NCBI GenBank assembly: GCA_003168335.1
Contig: PMSM01000013.1
Location: 1-64,000, forward strand
Direction of reading: 5' to 3'
Source of the DNA: Blastocatellia bacterium
GTDB lineage: Bacteria; Acidobacteriota; Blastocatellia; Pyrinomonadales; Pyrinomonadaceae
DNA length: 64,000 nt
Notes under the pieces: generated by a model
The model's input: only the letters and a program-made list of their open reading frames with translations
Told to the model about the DNA's origin: nothing
The model's database searches: none
Shown: positions 24,619-32,745 of the stretch, in pieces
How the letters are laid out: each line of letters opens with the position of its first letter
Numbering within the stretch: the first letter of the stretch is position 1
Program-made: the position numbers and the translations under genes

Positions 24619-25608
24619 CTACGGCTTCTTTTCGGGGGCACTAAACCCCGGACACGCGCTCTTCGGATCGTCGGTATTCGCTTTGCACTTTTCCGTGGGA
24701 GTCACTGAAGCGAGCCCCAGCCGCGACTTGAGCTCAGTAAAGGGAAACCACGCAGTCTTGTCAGAAACACTGCACTGCGATTTATCAGGGTGCCGGCAGA
24801 CGTCGATGGCATAAATCGGATGAATCTCCCACAAGGCCAATCGCTCAAAATCCTTCGCATTGTCTCTGGCCGGATTAGATCCGGCCTTTCCATCTTTGGT
24901 GCAGGCCACGTGGCTGCCGTCAAAGAACAACTGACCTGAGATCTTCACCGGATGCGTTTTGAGGAAGCCGGCGTAGTCAGGCGAGTCGAATAGGTCCCAC
25001 GCCGGCGGCCGGTAATGGGGAATGATCTCGGCTACGATGGTATTGCATAACGCAGTTTCGTTCGGGTCCTCAGCCAGGGTGATATGAATATCGTTATACG
25101 CGCAGCCAAGCAGATTGCACTGAACGCTCTCGCCATTGCCTTTCGTTAGTGGGTTGTCCTTATCAACATTCGAATGTCGCGCATCCAGGACGAAACCGAC
25201 GAACGTCACCGTTTTACCTTCGCCGAGCCTGGTGCCGTCGTTAAGCGTAATTATGTCTGCAAGTTTTGTCCGGCTCGGTGGCGGTTCGCCTTTGGGAATG
25301 CTGGGCTCGTTGTTACTGGCTTCGCCCAGTGCGGCAAACGTCTTCAATGTTACCGGCATGATGTTGGTTACCGGAGCGCAGAAATTATTCTTCATCGCAT
25401 TCTGCTGGTCGTTAACCGGGCTCTTGTGACAGCCGGTGTTGCCGCAAAGAAAATCTATTCGCTGTGGCTTGTTGGTGAAGGGTTTGAGCTGGAGCGGAAG
25501 AGGCTGGTTGCACGTATTGAACTTCAGCTGCTGTGCGTAGCCGGAGGCCGGTAGCAAAAGGAGTGCGAGCGTCAACCCGGCAAAACGAAATAAGATGTGT
25601 GATTGCAT
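24619..25608 (-). CDS. Secreted cysteine-rich protein of unknown function
   Basis: 329 residues beginning with a signal peptide (FAGLTLALLLLPASGYAQQ). At least ten cysteines follow, including CGNTGCH (a C-x4-C-H pattern as in some multihaem c-type cytochromes), QCNLLGCAYND, DVCRHPDKSQCS and SACPG. A glycine-rich domain in the middle resembles GKTVTFVGFVLDARHSN and IHITLAEDPNE, suggesting a beta-rich fold with an OB-like feel, but I do not recognise a family. It converges on the ThDP enzyme with only 10 bases between stops. Role unknown; haem binding is only a possibility. Confidence 0.65.
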   Translation of the reverse strand: MQSHILFRFAGLTLALLLLPASGYAQQLKFNTCNQPLPLQLKPFTNKPQRIDFLCGNTGCHKSPVNDQQNAMKNNFCAPVTNIMPVTLKTFAALGEASNNEPSIPKGEPPPSRTKLADIITLNDGTRLGEGKTVTFVGFVLDARHSNVDKDNPLTKGNGESVQCNLLGCAYNDIHITLAEDPNETALCNTIVAEIIPHYRPPAWDLFDSPDYAGFLKTHPVKISGQLFFDGSHVACTKDGKAGSNPARDNAKDFERLALWEIHPIYAIDVCRHPDKSQCSVSDKTAWFPFTELKSRLGLASVTPTEKCKANTDDPKSACPGFSAPEKKP

Positions 25609-25682
25609 TTCTTTCTACCTGTAATTACTTTTGCGGTGAATCCTATAACGATTGCCATGGCAGGGCAAGGGTCATGACTATG

Positions 25683-25710
25683 GGTCCGATAGGTCCGATA
25701 GGCCCAATGG
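25683..25710 (+). repeat. Short tandem GGTCCGATA repeat
   Basis: Two exact copies of the 9-base GGTCCGATA and a degenerate third (GGCCCAATG) lie in the spacer between the secreted protein and the TetR gene. There is no supported gene in the stretch. Confidence 0.5.
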
Positions 25711-25765
25711 TCGAGTATTCCGGACTTGCGATGAATTCGCGTACAGGCTAGGCTAGGGCCGTCAC

Positions 25766-25783
25766 TGAGTGATGATTCATTCA
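25766..25783. promoter_or_regulatory. FadR-like (TetR-type) operator
   Basis: TGAGTGATGATTCATTCA is a 7-4-7 inverted repeat with one mismatch between arms. It fits the TGAATGA-N4-TCATTCA operator known for the Bacillus subtilis fatty-acid repressor FadR. It lies 9 bases before the ATG chosen for the TetR gene, so a bound repressor would block transcription of the TetR-acyl-CoA ligase operon. Confidence 0.65.
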
Positions 25784-25792
25784 GTTAATCGT

Positions 25793-26395
25793 ATGCCCCG
25801 AAAGAGTCCACGAAACGGAGCTTCAGGAAAGCGCGAATCGATCCTGCGCGCCGCCACGCGCGTCTTTGCGCGCAACGGCTATTTCAATTCCAAAGTTGCA
25901 GACATCGCCCGCGCAGCCGATGTCGCCGACGGCACCGTCTATCTTTATTTCAAGAGCAAAGAAGAAATTCTGCATTCCATCTTTGATCAGAACATGGCCG
26001 AGGCTATTGCCGCCGGCCGGGTGCTGATCGAAAAGCTTCGCGATCCGAGCGAGAAGCTGCGCCGCATTGCCATGCTTCATCTTGAGCGCCTGGGCGCCGA
26101 TCGCAACCTGGCAATTGTTTTCCAGGTTGAGCTGCGCGGTTCGACAAAGTTCATGCGAGAGTTTTCTGCGGCGGGCTTCGCTGAGTACCTCGGATTGCTG
26201 CGTAAGACGTTTGAAGAAGGACAGCGTTCCGGCGTCTTTCGCAAGGACTTGAGCGCCAAGCTGGTTTCGAAGATTCTCTTCGGGGCCCTCGATGAAATGG
26301 CTACGAACTGGATCATCTCAAAACGCAAATACAAGCTCGAGCCGATGGCTGAGGTAGTCATGGATGTTTTCCTTAACGGAGTCAGCGCCTCGTGA
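25793..26395 (+). CDS. TetR-family regulator, FadR-like
   Basis: 200 residues from the ATG at 25793. N-terminal helix-turn-helix: RESILRAATRVFARNGYFNS, VADIARAADVADGTVYLYFK, SKEEILHSIF. The C-terminal ligand domain (about 60-195) resembles FadR/YsiA-type regulators that sense long-chain acyl-CoA. It overlaps the downstream acyl-CoA ligase gene by 4 bases (GTGA), and a FadR-like operator lies just upstream, so autoregulation and de-repression by acyl-CoA are likely (inference). A GTG at 25769 would add 8 residues, but that start lies inside the operator. Confidence 0.85.
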   Translation: MPRKSPRNGASGKRESILRAATRVFARNGYFNSKVADIARAADVADGTVYLYFKSKEEILHSIFDQNMAEAIAAGRVLIEKLRDPSEKLRRIAMLHLERLGADRNLAIVFQVELRGSTKFMREFSAAGFAEYLGLLRKTFEEGQRSGVFRKDLSAKLVSKILFGALDEMATNWIISKRKYKLEPMAEVVMDVFLNGVSAS

Positions 26396-28287
26396 GCACA
26401 ATCCGACAACCTCAGGTCGAACCAAGCCGCCGGGCGCCGCTCCGTGAACCACTCACTGTCGACGAACCAAAGACGCTGGTCGAAGTCTATGAGGGCGCGG
26501 CGCGCTTTCACCCCAAGCCGGACACTCTGAACTACAAAAGCGATGGGGCATGGTGCCCGGTTTCCGCGGATGAAATGCTGAGGCGCGCCCGCTGGATCGC
26601 GCTGGGTCTGTATTCGCTGGGGATACGCAAGGGCGATCGGGTGGCTCTGCTTTCTGAAAGTCGCGTGGAGTGGGTGCTGGCCGATCAAGGCTGTATCTTT
26701 GCCGGAGCAGTTTCGGTTCCGGTTTATCCCACGCTGACACCGCCGCAAGTCGAATACATCCTGAAGGATTGCGGCGCGCGAGCATTGCTGGTGTCGACAC
26801 CAGCGAAAGTCGCAGAGGTTGAAAGCGTGGTGCACGAATGCGCGGCAATTGAAAACATGGTGGTGTTCGACTCAGATGGATTGACCGTGGCAAATGCTCT
26901 GAGCCTGGTCGAACTTGAAGCCCGCGGGCGCGCGCTTGAAATTGAACGGCCAGAGTTGTCTGCTGAACTGGCCCACGCCGCCGTCCCTGAGGACCTCGCC
27001 ACGATCATCTATACCTCGGGTACTACCGGCGAGCCGAAGGGCGTGATGCTGACCCATGCGAACATGGTTTCGAATCTGATCGATTCATCGAAGCATCTGG
27101 CTTTCGACGAGCGGGATTCGGCGCTTTCGGTGTTGCCGCTTTCGCACATCTTCGAGCGGCAGGCGATGAACATGTATCTGCATCACGGCATGAGCGTTTA
27201 TTTTGGCGAAGCGCTGGAAAAAATTGGTGCCAATTTATGCGAAGTGCATCCGACTGCTTTCGTCGGCGTGCCACGTATCTATGAAAAGATTCTGGCGCGC
27301 GTCCAGGAACGTGCCTTGGCAAGAGGAAAGCTGAACGGCGCTCTGTGCAACTGGGCGATCGAAATTGGAAAGCAGTGGGCCCAACGGCAGGCCAGGTCTC
27401 AGCCGATTCCGCTTTGGCTGGCCTTGCGGCACAAGCTCGCCGACGCGCCGGTCTATGCGAAGTGGCGCAAAGCGATGGGCGGCCACATTCGGATCTTCGT
27501 ATCCGGCGGAGCGTCGCTATCAAACGACGTGGCGCTCTCTTTCCTGGGCGCAGGCTTGTCGATCGTGCAAGGTTATGGGTTGACCGAAACGTCGCCGGTA
27601 ATCACGGCCGGCCGGCTCGAGGACAATCGTATCGGCACAGTCGGGAAACCGATACCAAATGTCGAAGTGCGGATTGCTTCTGACGGCGAGATCGAAACAC
27701 GCGGGCCGCATGTGATGCGCGGGTACTGGAACAAACCTGAGGAAACGCGCGCGGTCTTCACCGATGATGGCTGGTTCAAAACCGGGGACATCGGCAATCT
27801 TGATTCGGACGGATACTTGACGATCACGGATCGAAAAAAGGAGCTGCTGAAAACTTCCGGCGGCAAATACATTGCACCCCAGCCGATCGAGCAATTGATC
27901 AAAAGCTCGCGCTTCGTCAATCAGGTTGTGGTAATCGGCAGCGACCGCAAGTTCGCGTCCGCCCTGCTTGTGCCTGACTGGGACCAGTTGGAGGCCTATG
28001 CCAAACTAAAAGGTCTGAAACTGAGCACGCGGGAAGAATTCTGCCGGCACCCGCGAATTATCGACTTGTTTGAGCGACAGATTGCCGCGCGCACCCAGAA
28101 TCTGGCGCAGTTCGAGAAAATCAAACGCATTGCCCTGCTTGATCGGGAATTGACGGTCGAAGGCGACGAACTGACTCCGACGCTGAAAGTGAAGCGGCGA
28201 GTGATTGATGAAAAGTATCGTGACGTGATCGATCGGATTTATGCCGAAGGCCCACGACCAGATACGACAACCCGAAGGAAGCTCTGA
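26392..28287 (+). CDS. fadD: Long-chain fatty acid-CoA ligase
   Basis: Activates fatty acids to acyl-CoA via acyl-adenylate. 631 residues. Motifs: P-loop IIYTSGTTGEPKGVMLTHAN (about 201-220), VLPLSHIFERQAM, GYGLTETSPVI (A5-like), W-FKTGDIGNLDSDGYL and the A8 region TDRKKELLKTSGGKYIAPQ. Long eukaryote/FadD15-like form with the FVGVPRIYEKI block. The start is GTG at 26392 overlapping the TetR stop, so translation is coupled. With the FadR-like operator, the pair forms a fatty-acid uptake/degradation control unit. The symbol follows function, not proven orthology. Confidence 0.88.
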   Translation: MSTIRQPQVEPSRRAPLREPLTVDEPKTLVEVYEGAARFHPKPDTLNYKSDGAWCPVSADEMLRRARWIALGLYSLGIRKGDRVALLSESRVEWVLADQGCIFAGAVSVPVYPTLTPPQVEYILKDCGARALLVSTPAKVAEVESVVHECAAIENMVVFDSDGLTVANALSLVELEARGRALEIERPELSAELAHAAVPEDLATIIYTSGTTGEPKGVMLTHANMVSNLIDSSKHLAFDERDSALSVLPLSHIFERQAMNMYLHHGMSVYFGEALEKIGANLCEVHPTAFVGVPRIYEKILARVQERALARGKLNGALCNWAIEIGKQWAQRQARSQPIPLWLALRHKLADAPVYAKWRKAMGGHIRIFVSGGASLSNDVALSFLGAGLSIVQGYGLTETSPVITAGRLEDNRIGTVGKPIPNVEVRIASDGEIETRGPHVMRGYWNKPEETRAVFTDDGWFKTGDIGNLDSDGYLTITDRKKELLKTSGGKYIAPQPIEQLIKSSRFVNQVVVIGSDRKFASALLVPDWDQLEAYAKLKGLKLSTREEFCRHPRIIDLFERQIAARTQNLAQFEKIKRIALLDRELTVEGDELTPTLKVKRRVIDEKYRDVIDRIYAEGPRPDTTTRRKL

Positions 28288-28344
28288 AGAAGTTGGTGAC
28301 GGGAGAATTTGGGATTGCCGTGCAGTGGGCGGTTCCCTGAGCTA

Positions 28345-28558
28345 AGGCCCAAAGGGCCGGCATGTAATAGCCACGCCCGTAAGGGCGTGGTCGCGATCGT
28401 TTTGATCAGTCTTGAGGCCCGAAGGGCCGGAACCTTCTGCCATGCGATGTCATCACTCATCGCTTTGTGTCGCACCTTCGGCGCTCATTCCTCTGGACAG
28501 GCTTCTGATCCACGCCCTTACGGGCGTGGCTATTGACTGACGGCCCTTCGGGCCTGCA
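28345..28558. repeat. Inverted-repeat element, CCACGCCCGTAAGGGCG family
   Basis: Perfect 25-bp arms at 28366-28390 and 28510-28534 (containing CCACGCCCGTAAGGGCGTGG, itself a near-palindrome) bracket about 120 bases. Outer hairpins GGCCCAAAGGGCC, GGCCCGAAGGGCC and GGCCCTTCGGGCC lie around them. The element fills most of the 364-base gap between the acyl-CoA ligase and the next gene. Nothing else is seen in the gap. Confidence 0.8.
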
Positions 28559-28651
28559 ATGTCAGGGAATCGGCGTACAGAATTCCTCGAAGGGCTCCTA
28601 CTTTCGCAAACTTGTTGAGAGATTCCTGAAGGAGGCCGAGATGGCCATCGT

Positions 28652-29305
28652 TCACGGATCGTCGCGCAGCTTGATCTCGAACGCCGCCAAAACCCGCTCC
28701 GCGGTTTCGCGCGCGGCTTGCTTCAAAGCATATTCGGAATACGTCGGATTGTTGCGTGAAGAGGTGGGGCTGGAAACTCCGCCCCGGCCCGACTGATAGA
28801 TCTGGTGATGACTGCGGCCCGTTTGTTTGAATTTCGCGGTCCCCGGTTCGAGGATCGTGTAGCTGACGTACAACTCATCCACTGAGTTCTTTGATGGTTG
28901 CTTGCCAGAGTCCGCCAGTTCGCTGCCGATCTGCAACCACACTACGTACCTGACCGTCTCTTCTTTGGCCCGCTTGATCGCGTCGGAGCGACTCATCCCA
29001 CGTCCAGCTGAAGTGACTATGACATCTGCGGCGTCACCCAGGCGCCGCACACAATTATCAATTACGGTGTCAGATACGTAGTAAGGGATGTTGGATTTTG
29101 GATCTCGATTGTCGATGCCCACCAGCAACTGAAGTTTGGGAGGTTTGTCCGGTTTCTTCTCGACGGTCTTCGGGCCCGAAACAGAGGGCGCCGTGGTTGT
29201 GGTGCCATCCGTTGAGCGGCGCCCCGATTGCGCGTGATTGATGGTAGCGCAGGCGAAAAGGACAGCGATTAAGAAAATAACCCGGCGATGATAGAGTGCG
29301 TTCAT
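28652..29305 (-). CDS. Secreted protein of unknown function
   Basis: 217 residues from the ATG at 29305, with a signal peptide or N-terminal span (RRVIFLIAVLFACATINHAQS). A low-complexity Thr/Ser/Lys/Pro linker follows (about 29-54), then a compact domain (about 55-215) with LQLLVGIDNRDPKSN, NCVRRLGDAADVIVTSAG, RYVVWLQIGSELAD and LYVSYTILEPGTAKF. The alternation of beta strands with an IDNCVRRL helix faintly recalls CsgG/TolB-like periplasmic domains, but I do not claim a family. An alternative ATG at 29320 adds 5 residues; starts farther upstream run into the repeat at 29431. Confidence 0.6.
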   Translation of the reverse strand: MNALYHRRVIFLIAVLFACATINHAQSGRRSTDGTTTTAPSVSGPKTVEKKPDKPPKLQLLVGIDNRDPKSNIPYYVSDTVIDNCVRRLGDAADVIVTSAGRGMSRSDAIKRAKEETVRYVVWLQIGSELADSGKQPSKNSVDELYVSYTILEPGTAKFKQTGRSHHQIYQSGRGGVSSPTSSRNNPTYSEYALKQAARETAERVLAAFEIKLRDDP

Positions 29306-29430
29306 ATTCAGCTTCGGCATTCTAGCACTGGATGCACTGACGCGCATTTTGGCTGCTCGCCGGCCCTGATCTACGAAAAGAAAAGATAAGCGAAAGCCAC
29401 GTTCGATTTTGCTGGAGGCACGGCGTCGAA

Positions 29431-29542
29431 GCTGGGAGCGCGGACGTCCCGTCCGCACTGAGCGCGGAGCGCGAATGCTCTCAGTCCAAAAGGCTTTGAG
29501 CGCCTGCGGCGCTCAGGCGGACAGGACGTCCGCGCTCCCGGC
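29431..29542. repeat. Inverted-repeat element, GGGAGCGCGGACGTC family, copy 2
   Basis: It starts GCTGGGAGCGCGGACGTC and ends GGACGTCCGCGCTCCCGGC, the reverse complement with one change. The inner part contains GCGCGGAGCGCG and GCGCCTGCGGCGC. Its termini are almost identical to the element at 13448-13582 while the centre differs, as expected for a structure-conserved repeat. The remaining gap to 29658 shows no gene. Confidence 0.8.
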
Positions 29543-29658
29543 AAATGGGTTGACCTGGTCCGACAAGTTGAACGGAACGAAGAACGGTTGCTTGATACCC
29601 TTTTAACCTTGCCGCTCAAATGAATTAGACTTCTGAATGTCACCGACAGTCGCAGCCT

Positions 29659-30360
29659 ATGACAGATCAGCAAACACGTCCGCTAATCATCACCCGAGTC
29701 CGCGAGCAAGGTCGCGACATCCGCGCATTCGATCTGAGGCCTGTCGATGCGAATGACGAGCACGGTGTCGCATTCATTTCCGGCCAGGTAGCCATGCTCC
29801 GCGTTTCGGAAGAAGAGCCGGCCTACTTTGCTTTCGCCAGCGCTCCCACAGATCGCGATCTGGAAATCCTCGTCAAGCGAACCATCGGCGCCAGCCTGGC
29901 GCTCTTTGATATGAAAGAAGGCGAGCGGGTAGATCTGCTCAGCGTGGTTGGCCACGGCTTTGATCTGGATCTGCAGCAAGGACGTGATCTGGTTTTCGTG
30001 GCGATGGGAACCGGAGTGGCGCCGTTGCGTTCAGCCCTGCGACATGTCTTGAATCGGAAGACGGACTTCGGACAATTGGTAGTGCTTTATGGCGCGCGCA
30101 CGCCCGACGATTTCTGCTATCGCGACGAGACGCAGAGTTGGCAAGACGCCGGCGTCGAACTGCGTCAGGTAATTTCCAAACCCGATGGCCACGACTGGTC
30201 CGGTCCCACCGGCTATGTGCAGACGCTCCTGGATCACGTCCTGCCTGATTTGAATTCTCCCGTGGCTTTGGTTTGCGGCTCGCGCGAAATGATCGCGCAG
30301 ACCAGAGATCGTTTGCAGCAGATGGGCTTTTCGCCCGAGGCGATCCTGACGAACTATTAG
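29659..30360 (+). CDS. Ferredoxin-NADP reductase-like oxidoreductase
   Basis: 233 residues. N-terminal FAD-binding beta-barrel (about 8-90): SGQVAMLRVSEEEPAYFAFA holds the YFAFAS version of the FAD RxYS site. The C-terminal NAD(P) domain (about 100-230) has VFVAMGTGVAPLRSALRH, the nucleotide-binding GTGVAP motif, and ALVCGSREMI, the CGS/Cys motif of FNR-type enzymes. No Fe-S domain is present. The arginine of the usual RxYS flavin motif is replaced (YFAFAS), as in some reductase subunits that work inside hydrogenase or dihydroorotate dehydrogenase complexes. No such partner is seen nearby, so its electron acceptor is unknown. It converges on the cytochrome c gene across a repeat. Confidence 0.8.
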   Translation: MTDQQTRPLIITRVREQGRDIRAFDLRPVDANDEHGVAFISGQVAMLRVSEEEPAYFAFASAPTDRDLEILVKRTIGASLALFDMKEGERVDLLSVVGHGFDLDLQQGRDLVFVAMGTGVAPLRSALRHVLNRKTDFGQLVVLYGARTPDDFCYRDETQSWQDAGVELRQVISKPDGHDWSGPTGYVQTLLDHVLPDLNSPVALVCGSREMIAQTRDRLQQMGFSPEAILTNY

Positions 30361-30363
30361 TCC

Positions 30364-30487
30364 TTTTTGGAGTGCGGCGACTCGTCGCCGCTTTCACAAG
30401 GCGCGACTAGTCGCGCCGAACAAAGCGCTGACAAGTCAGCGCACTCCAAAAGCGGGGTCGCGCTTAGGCTTGCCACCGCACTCCAAA
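30364..30487. repeat. GGAGTGCGGCGAC inverted repeat, copy 1
   Basis: It starts TTTTTGGAGTGCGGCGAC and closes with CCGCACTCCAAA at 30476-30487; an internal GCGCACTCCAAA lies at 30439-30450, and GGCGCGACTAGTCGCGCC is an internal perfect palindrome. It occupies the whole space between the convergent stop codons of the reductase and the cytochrome genes. Confidence 0.8.
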
Positions 30488-31501
30488 TTAATTCGTGTGG
30501 CCAAACCCGTGCTTCTGTTTGCACAGACGACAGTAGGTCGGAGGTTCGGTGTTGTCTAACTGATGCCTGACCGGCTTCAGCGTTTGCAGAAACGCAAAGA
30601 TGGATTTCAGATCGTCGTCAGACATCTGGCCAAAGAAGTACCACGGCATCGATGCATGCAGCGGGCGCGCGCCGACTTTCCCGGTGCGCAGGGCCTGCAC
30701 AAAAGAAGTGTCGTTGTAGTAACCAATTCCCGACGCGGCGGGCGTGATGTTGTTGGAAACTACATCACCCTTCGGCTCCTTCAAAAGGAAACCGCCCGCG
30801 AAATCCATTCCGGGCAGCGGCTGGCCTTTTTCCTGCGGCGTGTGGCAATTGGCGCACGCGGCCATCCGCACCAGATAATTACCGCGCGCGACCGGCGTCG
30901 ATTGATCCGGCGCCGGCACCGCGGCAGTTACCGGTTCGGGAACACTTTGAATGAAAAAGTTGAGCGGGAAAGGCATGCTGGTTGTCGGCAACTGATTCCG
31001 CACCGCGGGCACCGAACGGAGATAGACGATCACTGAGGCCAGATCTTCATCCGACATCTGGCGATAATTCTGGTAGGGCATGACGGAAAAGAGCGCCCGT
31101 CCGTCATGGCCGATGCCTTCGCGAATGGCGCGCGCCAGCGTGTCGTCGCTCCAGTTGCCGGCGCCGGTTTCCTGGTCGGGCGTGATGTTCGGGGCGATCA
31201 GCCAGGGCATGTCCTGATCAGACCGGACGTGGCCTGAGCCTTCCCGCCCGGCGATCGGCGGCGCGCCCGGCTTTGACCAATCGGCATCGGTATGACAACT
31301 AAAGCAGCCCATGACGCCGTCGACCAGGTACTTGCCACGGGCCAGTCTTGGCGGCGTCGCTGCAAATTTTCGATCAGTGAGCGCGCGTTTCTTCGCGCCG
31401 ATGATGGGACGCCAGCCAATCGTGAAGGTGATTCCCACGACGACCAGCGTGAGGATTACGAGTAGGGATAGGCCGGCAAATTTTTTCCAACGACGGGCCA
31501 T
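30488..31501 (-). CDS. Di-haem cytochrome c, membrane-anchored or secreted
   Basis: 337 residues from the ATG at 31501, with AGGAG about 10 bases upstream. An N-terminal span (FAGLSLLVILTLVVVGITF) is followed by two cytochrome c domains: CFSCH (C66, C69, H70) and CANCH (C216, C219, H220). Probable Met ligands occur in ALFSVMPYQNY and HASMPWYFFGQM. The C-terminus has CRLCKQKHG (325-333), a CxxCK, which would be an unusual third haem site or simply a remnant. It acts in the periplasm as an electron carrier; the partner is not evident. Starts upstream of 31501 give non-membrane, non-homologous sequence. Confidence 0.87.
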   Translation of the reverse strand: MARRWKKFAGLSLLVILTLVVVGITFTIGWRPIIGAKKRALTDRKFAATPPRLARGKYLVDGVMGCFSCHTDADWSKPGAPPIAGREGSGHVRSDQDMPWLIAPNITPDQETGAGNWSDDTLARAIREGIGHDGRALFSVMPYQNYRQMSDEDLASVIVYLRSVPAVRNQLPTTSMPFPLNFFIQSVPEPVTAAVPAPDQSTPVARGNYLVRMAACANCHTPQEKGQPLPGMDFAGGFLLKEPKGDVVSNNITPAASGIGYYNDTSFVQALRTGKVGARPLHASMPWYFFGQMSDDDLKSIFAFLQTLKPVRHQLDNTEPPTYCRLCKQKHGFGHTN

Positions 31502-31622
31502 GGGGTTGAACTGCTCCTGATTAATTTCGAAAAGTGGTTCAGAAGTGACGGACGATCCATTCCCGAGACTAAAGACCACTAAGAAGGACGGGATGCTTTT
31601 TATGATAGGTAGTCGAGAGAAG

Positions 31623-32465
31623 TCAACCAGTTGGTTTGTCAGCCTCAGTCTGGTTGGGCGGCTTCGCCATCTCGGCACAGAGGGCCAGGAGCACGTGCGC
31701 GTTGCCCAGCAATCCGTATCTCGTGCGAAAGATCTGAGTCGCATCGGCTATGTGAAGCAAGCGAATCGGTAACTTCATCCTTGGGCCTCTGGTCTCTTCG
31801 GTGATACCAAAATCCGTCACGTCTTTCCAGGCAATGCGGCTGCCGCCGTCCTTCTCAGTTATGCCGTTAGCGTCAACGGTAAAACCTGAATGGGCCTCCA
31901 TATAGTTGGAGAGTCCTTTGCCTAAAGGGATCTTGTTGGCGGGTTGCCAACCCTTGAACTCGACGCTCGATCCATTCCTAATCGCGGCCTTAACTCGCGG
32001 CAACATCAGCTTCAGGGATTCATCCTGGATCTTTTGCGCGATCTCGTCCGCGTCCCTGAGACCCTGACCAAACTCAATTACTTCACCGTCCTGCTTCACG
32101 ATCCGACAAGCCGTCTCTTGCATGTATGAATCGATCTCGGCCCACGTGGTCGTGGATTCTTTGCCGCCCCGACGGAAAAACAACCCGTTCTCGTAAAGCC
32201 TTAAGCACGCACCGCGCCCCCGAAACAACGCATAGATAGCCACCACCACCGGCAGCAGGAAAAGTGAGCCAATGATCGAAAGCGCCACCACGCCACCCCA
32301 CTCGCGGGATTGCGCTTCTGAAACCACGCCCAGAAAAAAAAGCGAGGCAATACCGGCGGAAGCAAGAGCCAGGCAACCTATTTTCACAACGTTCCCAGCA
32401 GACCCCTGGTATTCCTTTAGGAGGCTTCCCAGTCGCAGGGTACTTGTTGATGGGTTGGTTTTCAC
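31623..32465 (-). CDS. Membrane protein with PH-like cytoplasmic domain
   Basis: 280 residues. Two membrane spans near the N-terminus: VVKIGCLALASAGIASLFFL (26-45) and VVALSIIGSLFLLPVVVAIYA (about 59-79). Then LRLYENGLFFRRGGKESTTTWAEI begins a soluble part with two similar beta-rich blocks (LYENGLFF..TTWAEIDSY and FTVDANGITEKDG..RIAWKDV), typical of bacterial PH-like domains such as DUF6585 proteins. The match is a resemblance I cannot verify. Its end lies 121 bases after the start of the cytochrome gene. No function is known. Confidence 0.6.
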   Translation of the reverse strand: MKTNPSTSTLRLGSLLKEYQGSAGNVVKIGCLALASAGIASLFFLGVVSEAQSREWGGVVALSIIGSLFLLPVVVAIYALFRGRGACLRLYENGLFFRRGGKESTTTWAEIDSYMQETACRIVKQDGEVIEFGQGLRDADEIAQKIQDESLKLMLPRVKAAIRNGSSVEFKGWQPANKIPLGKGLSNYMEAHSGFTVDANGITEKDGGSRIAWKDVTDFGITEETRGPRMKLPIRLLHIADATQIFRTRYGLLGNAHVLLALCAEMAKPPNQTEADKPTG

Positions 32466-32550
32466 TTACTGGTTCTACCTCGAATGGCTTCATAGGGACT
32501 TCACGCCCAGTGGTGTCTTAACTGTGTGTTGCTGGTTGCTGCGCGAAGCG

Positions 32551-32637
32551 AGCCCTAGCCCGACCGTTAGGGAGGGCTCGAAATATTTAACAAACGGAAG
32601 CCGGGAGCCCTCCCTTACGGTCGGCCTAATGCCCCGA
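32551..32637. repeat. CCCTTACGGTCGG inverted repeat, diverged copy
   Basis: AGCCCTAGCCCGACCGTTAG at 32551 is mirrored by GAGCCCTCCCTTACGGTCGG near 32607, and it is followed by CCTAATGCCCC. It shares the CTCCCTTACGGTCGG vocabulary of the perfect copy at 33953-34030. The 280-base gap between genes shows no reading frame. Confidence 0.6.
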
Positions 32638-32745
32638 ACGTCAGCAACGTCAGCAACGCAATTTTAGGACAGTACCTGACGCGCGCACCAATTGACTCAG
32701 CGCCGGTTCGTCAATTTTGACGGTGCCTGGGCGGAAGAGACTTGC

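Noticed and set aside
31502-31744. 81-residue N-terminal extension of the cytochrome c
   Set aside because: It overlaps the next gene and carries no signal; the ATG at 31501 has AGGAG upstream and starts a membrane anchor.
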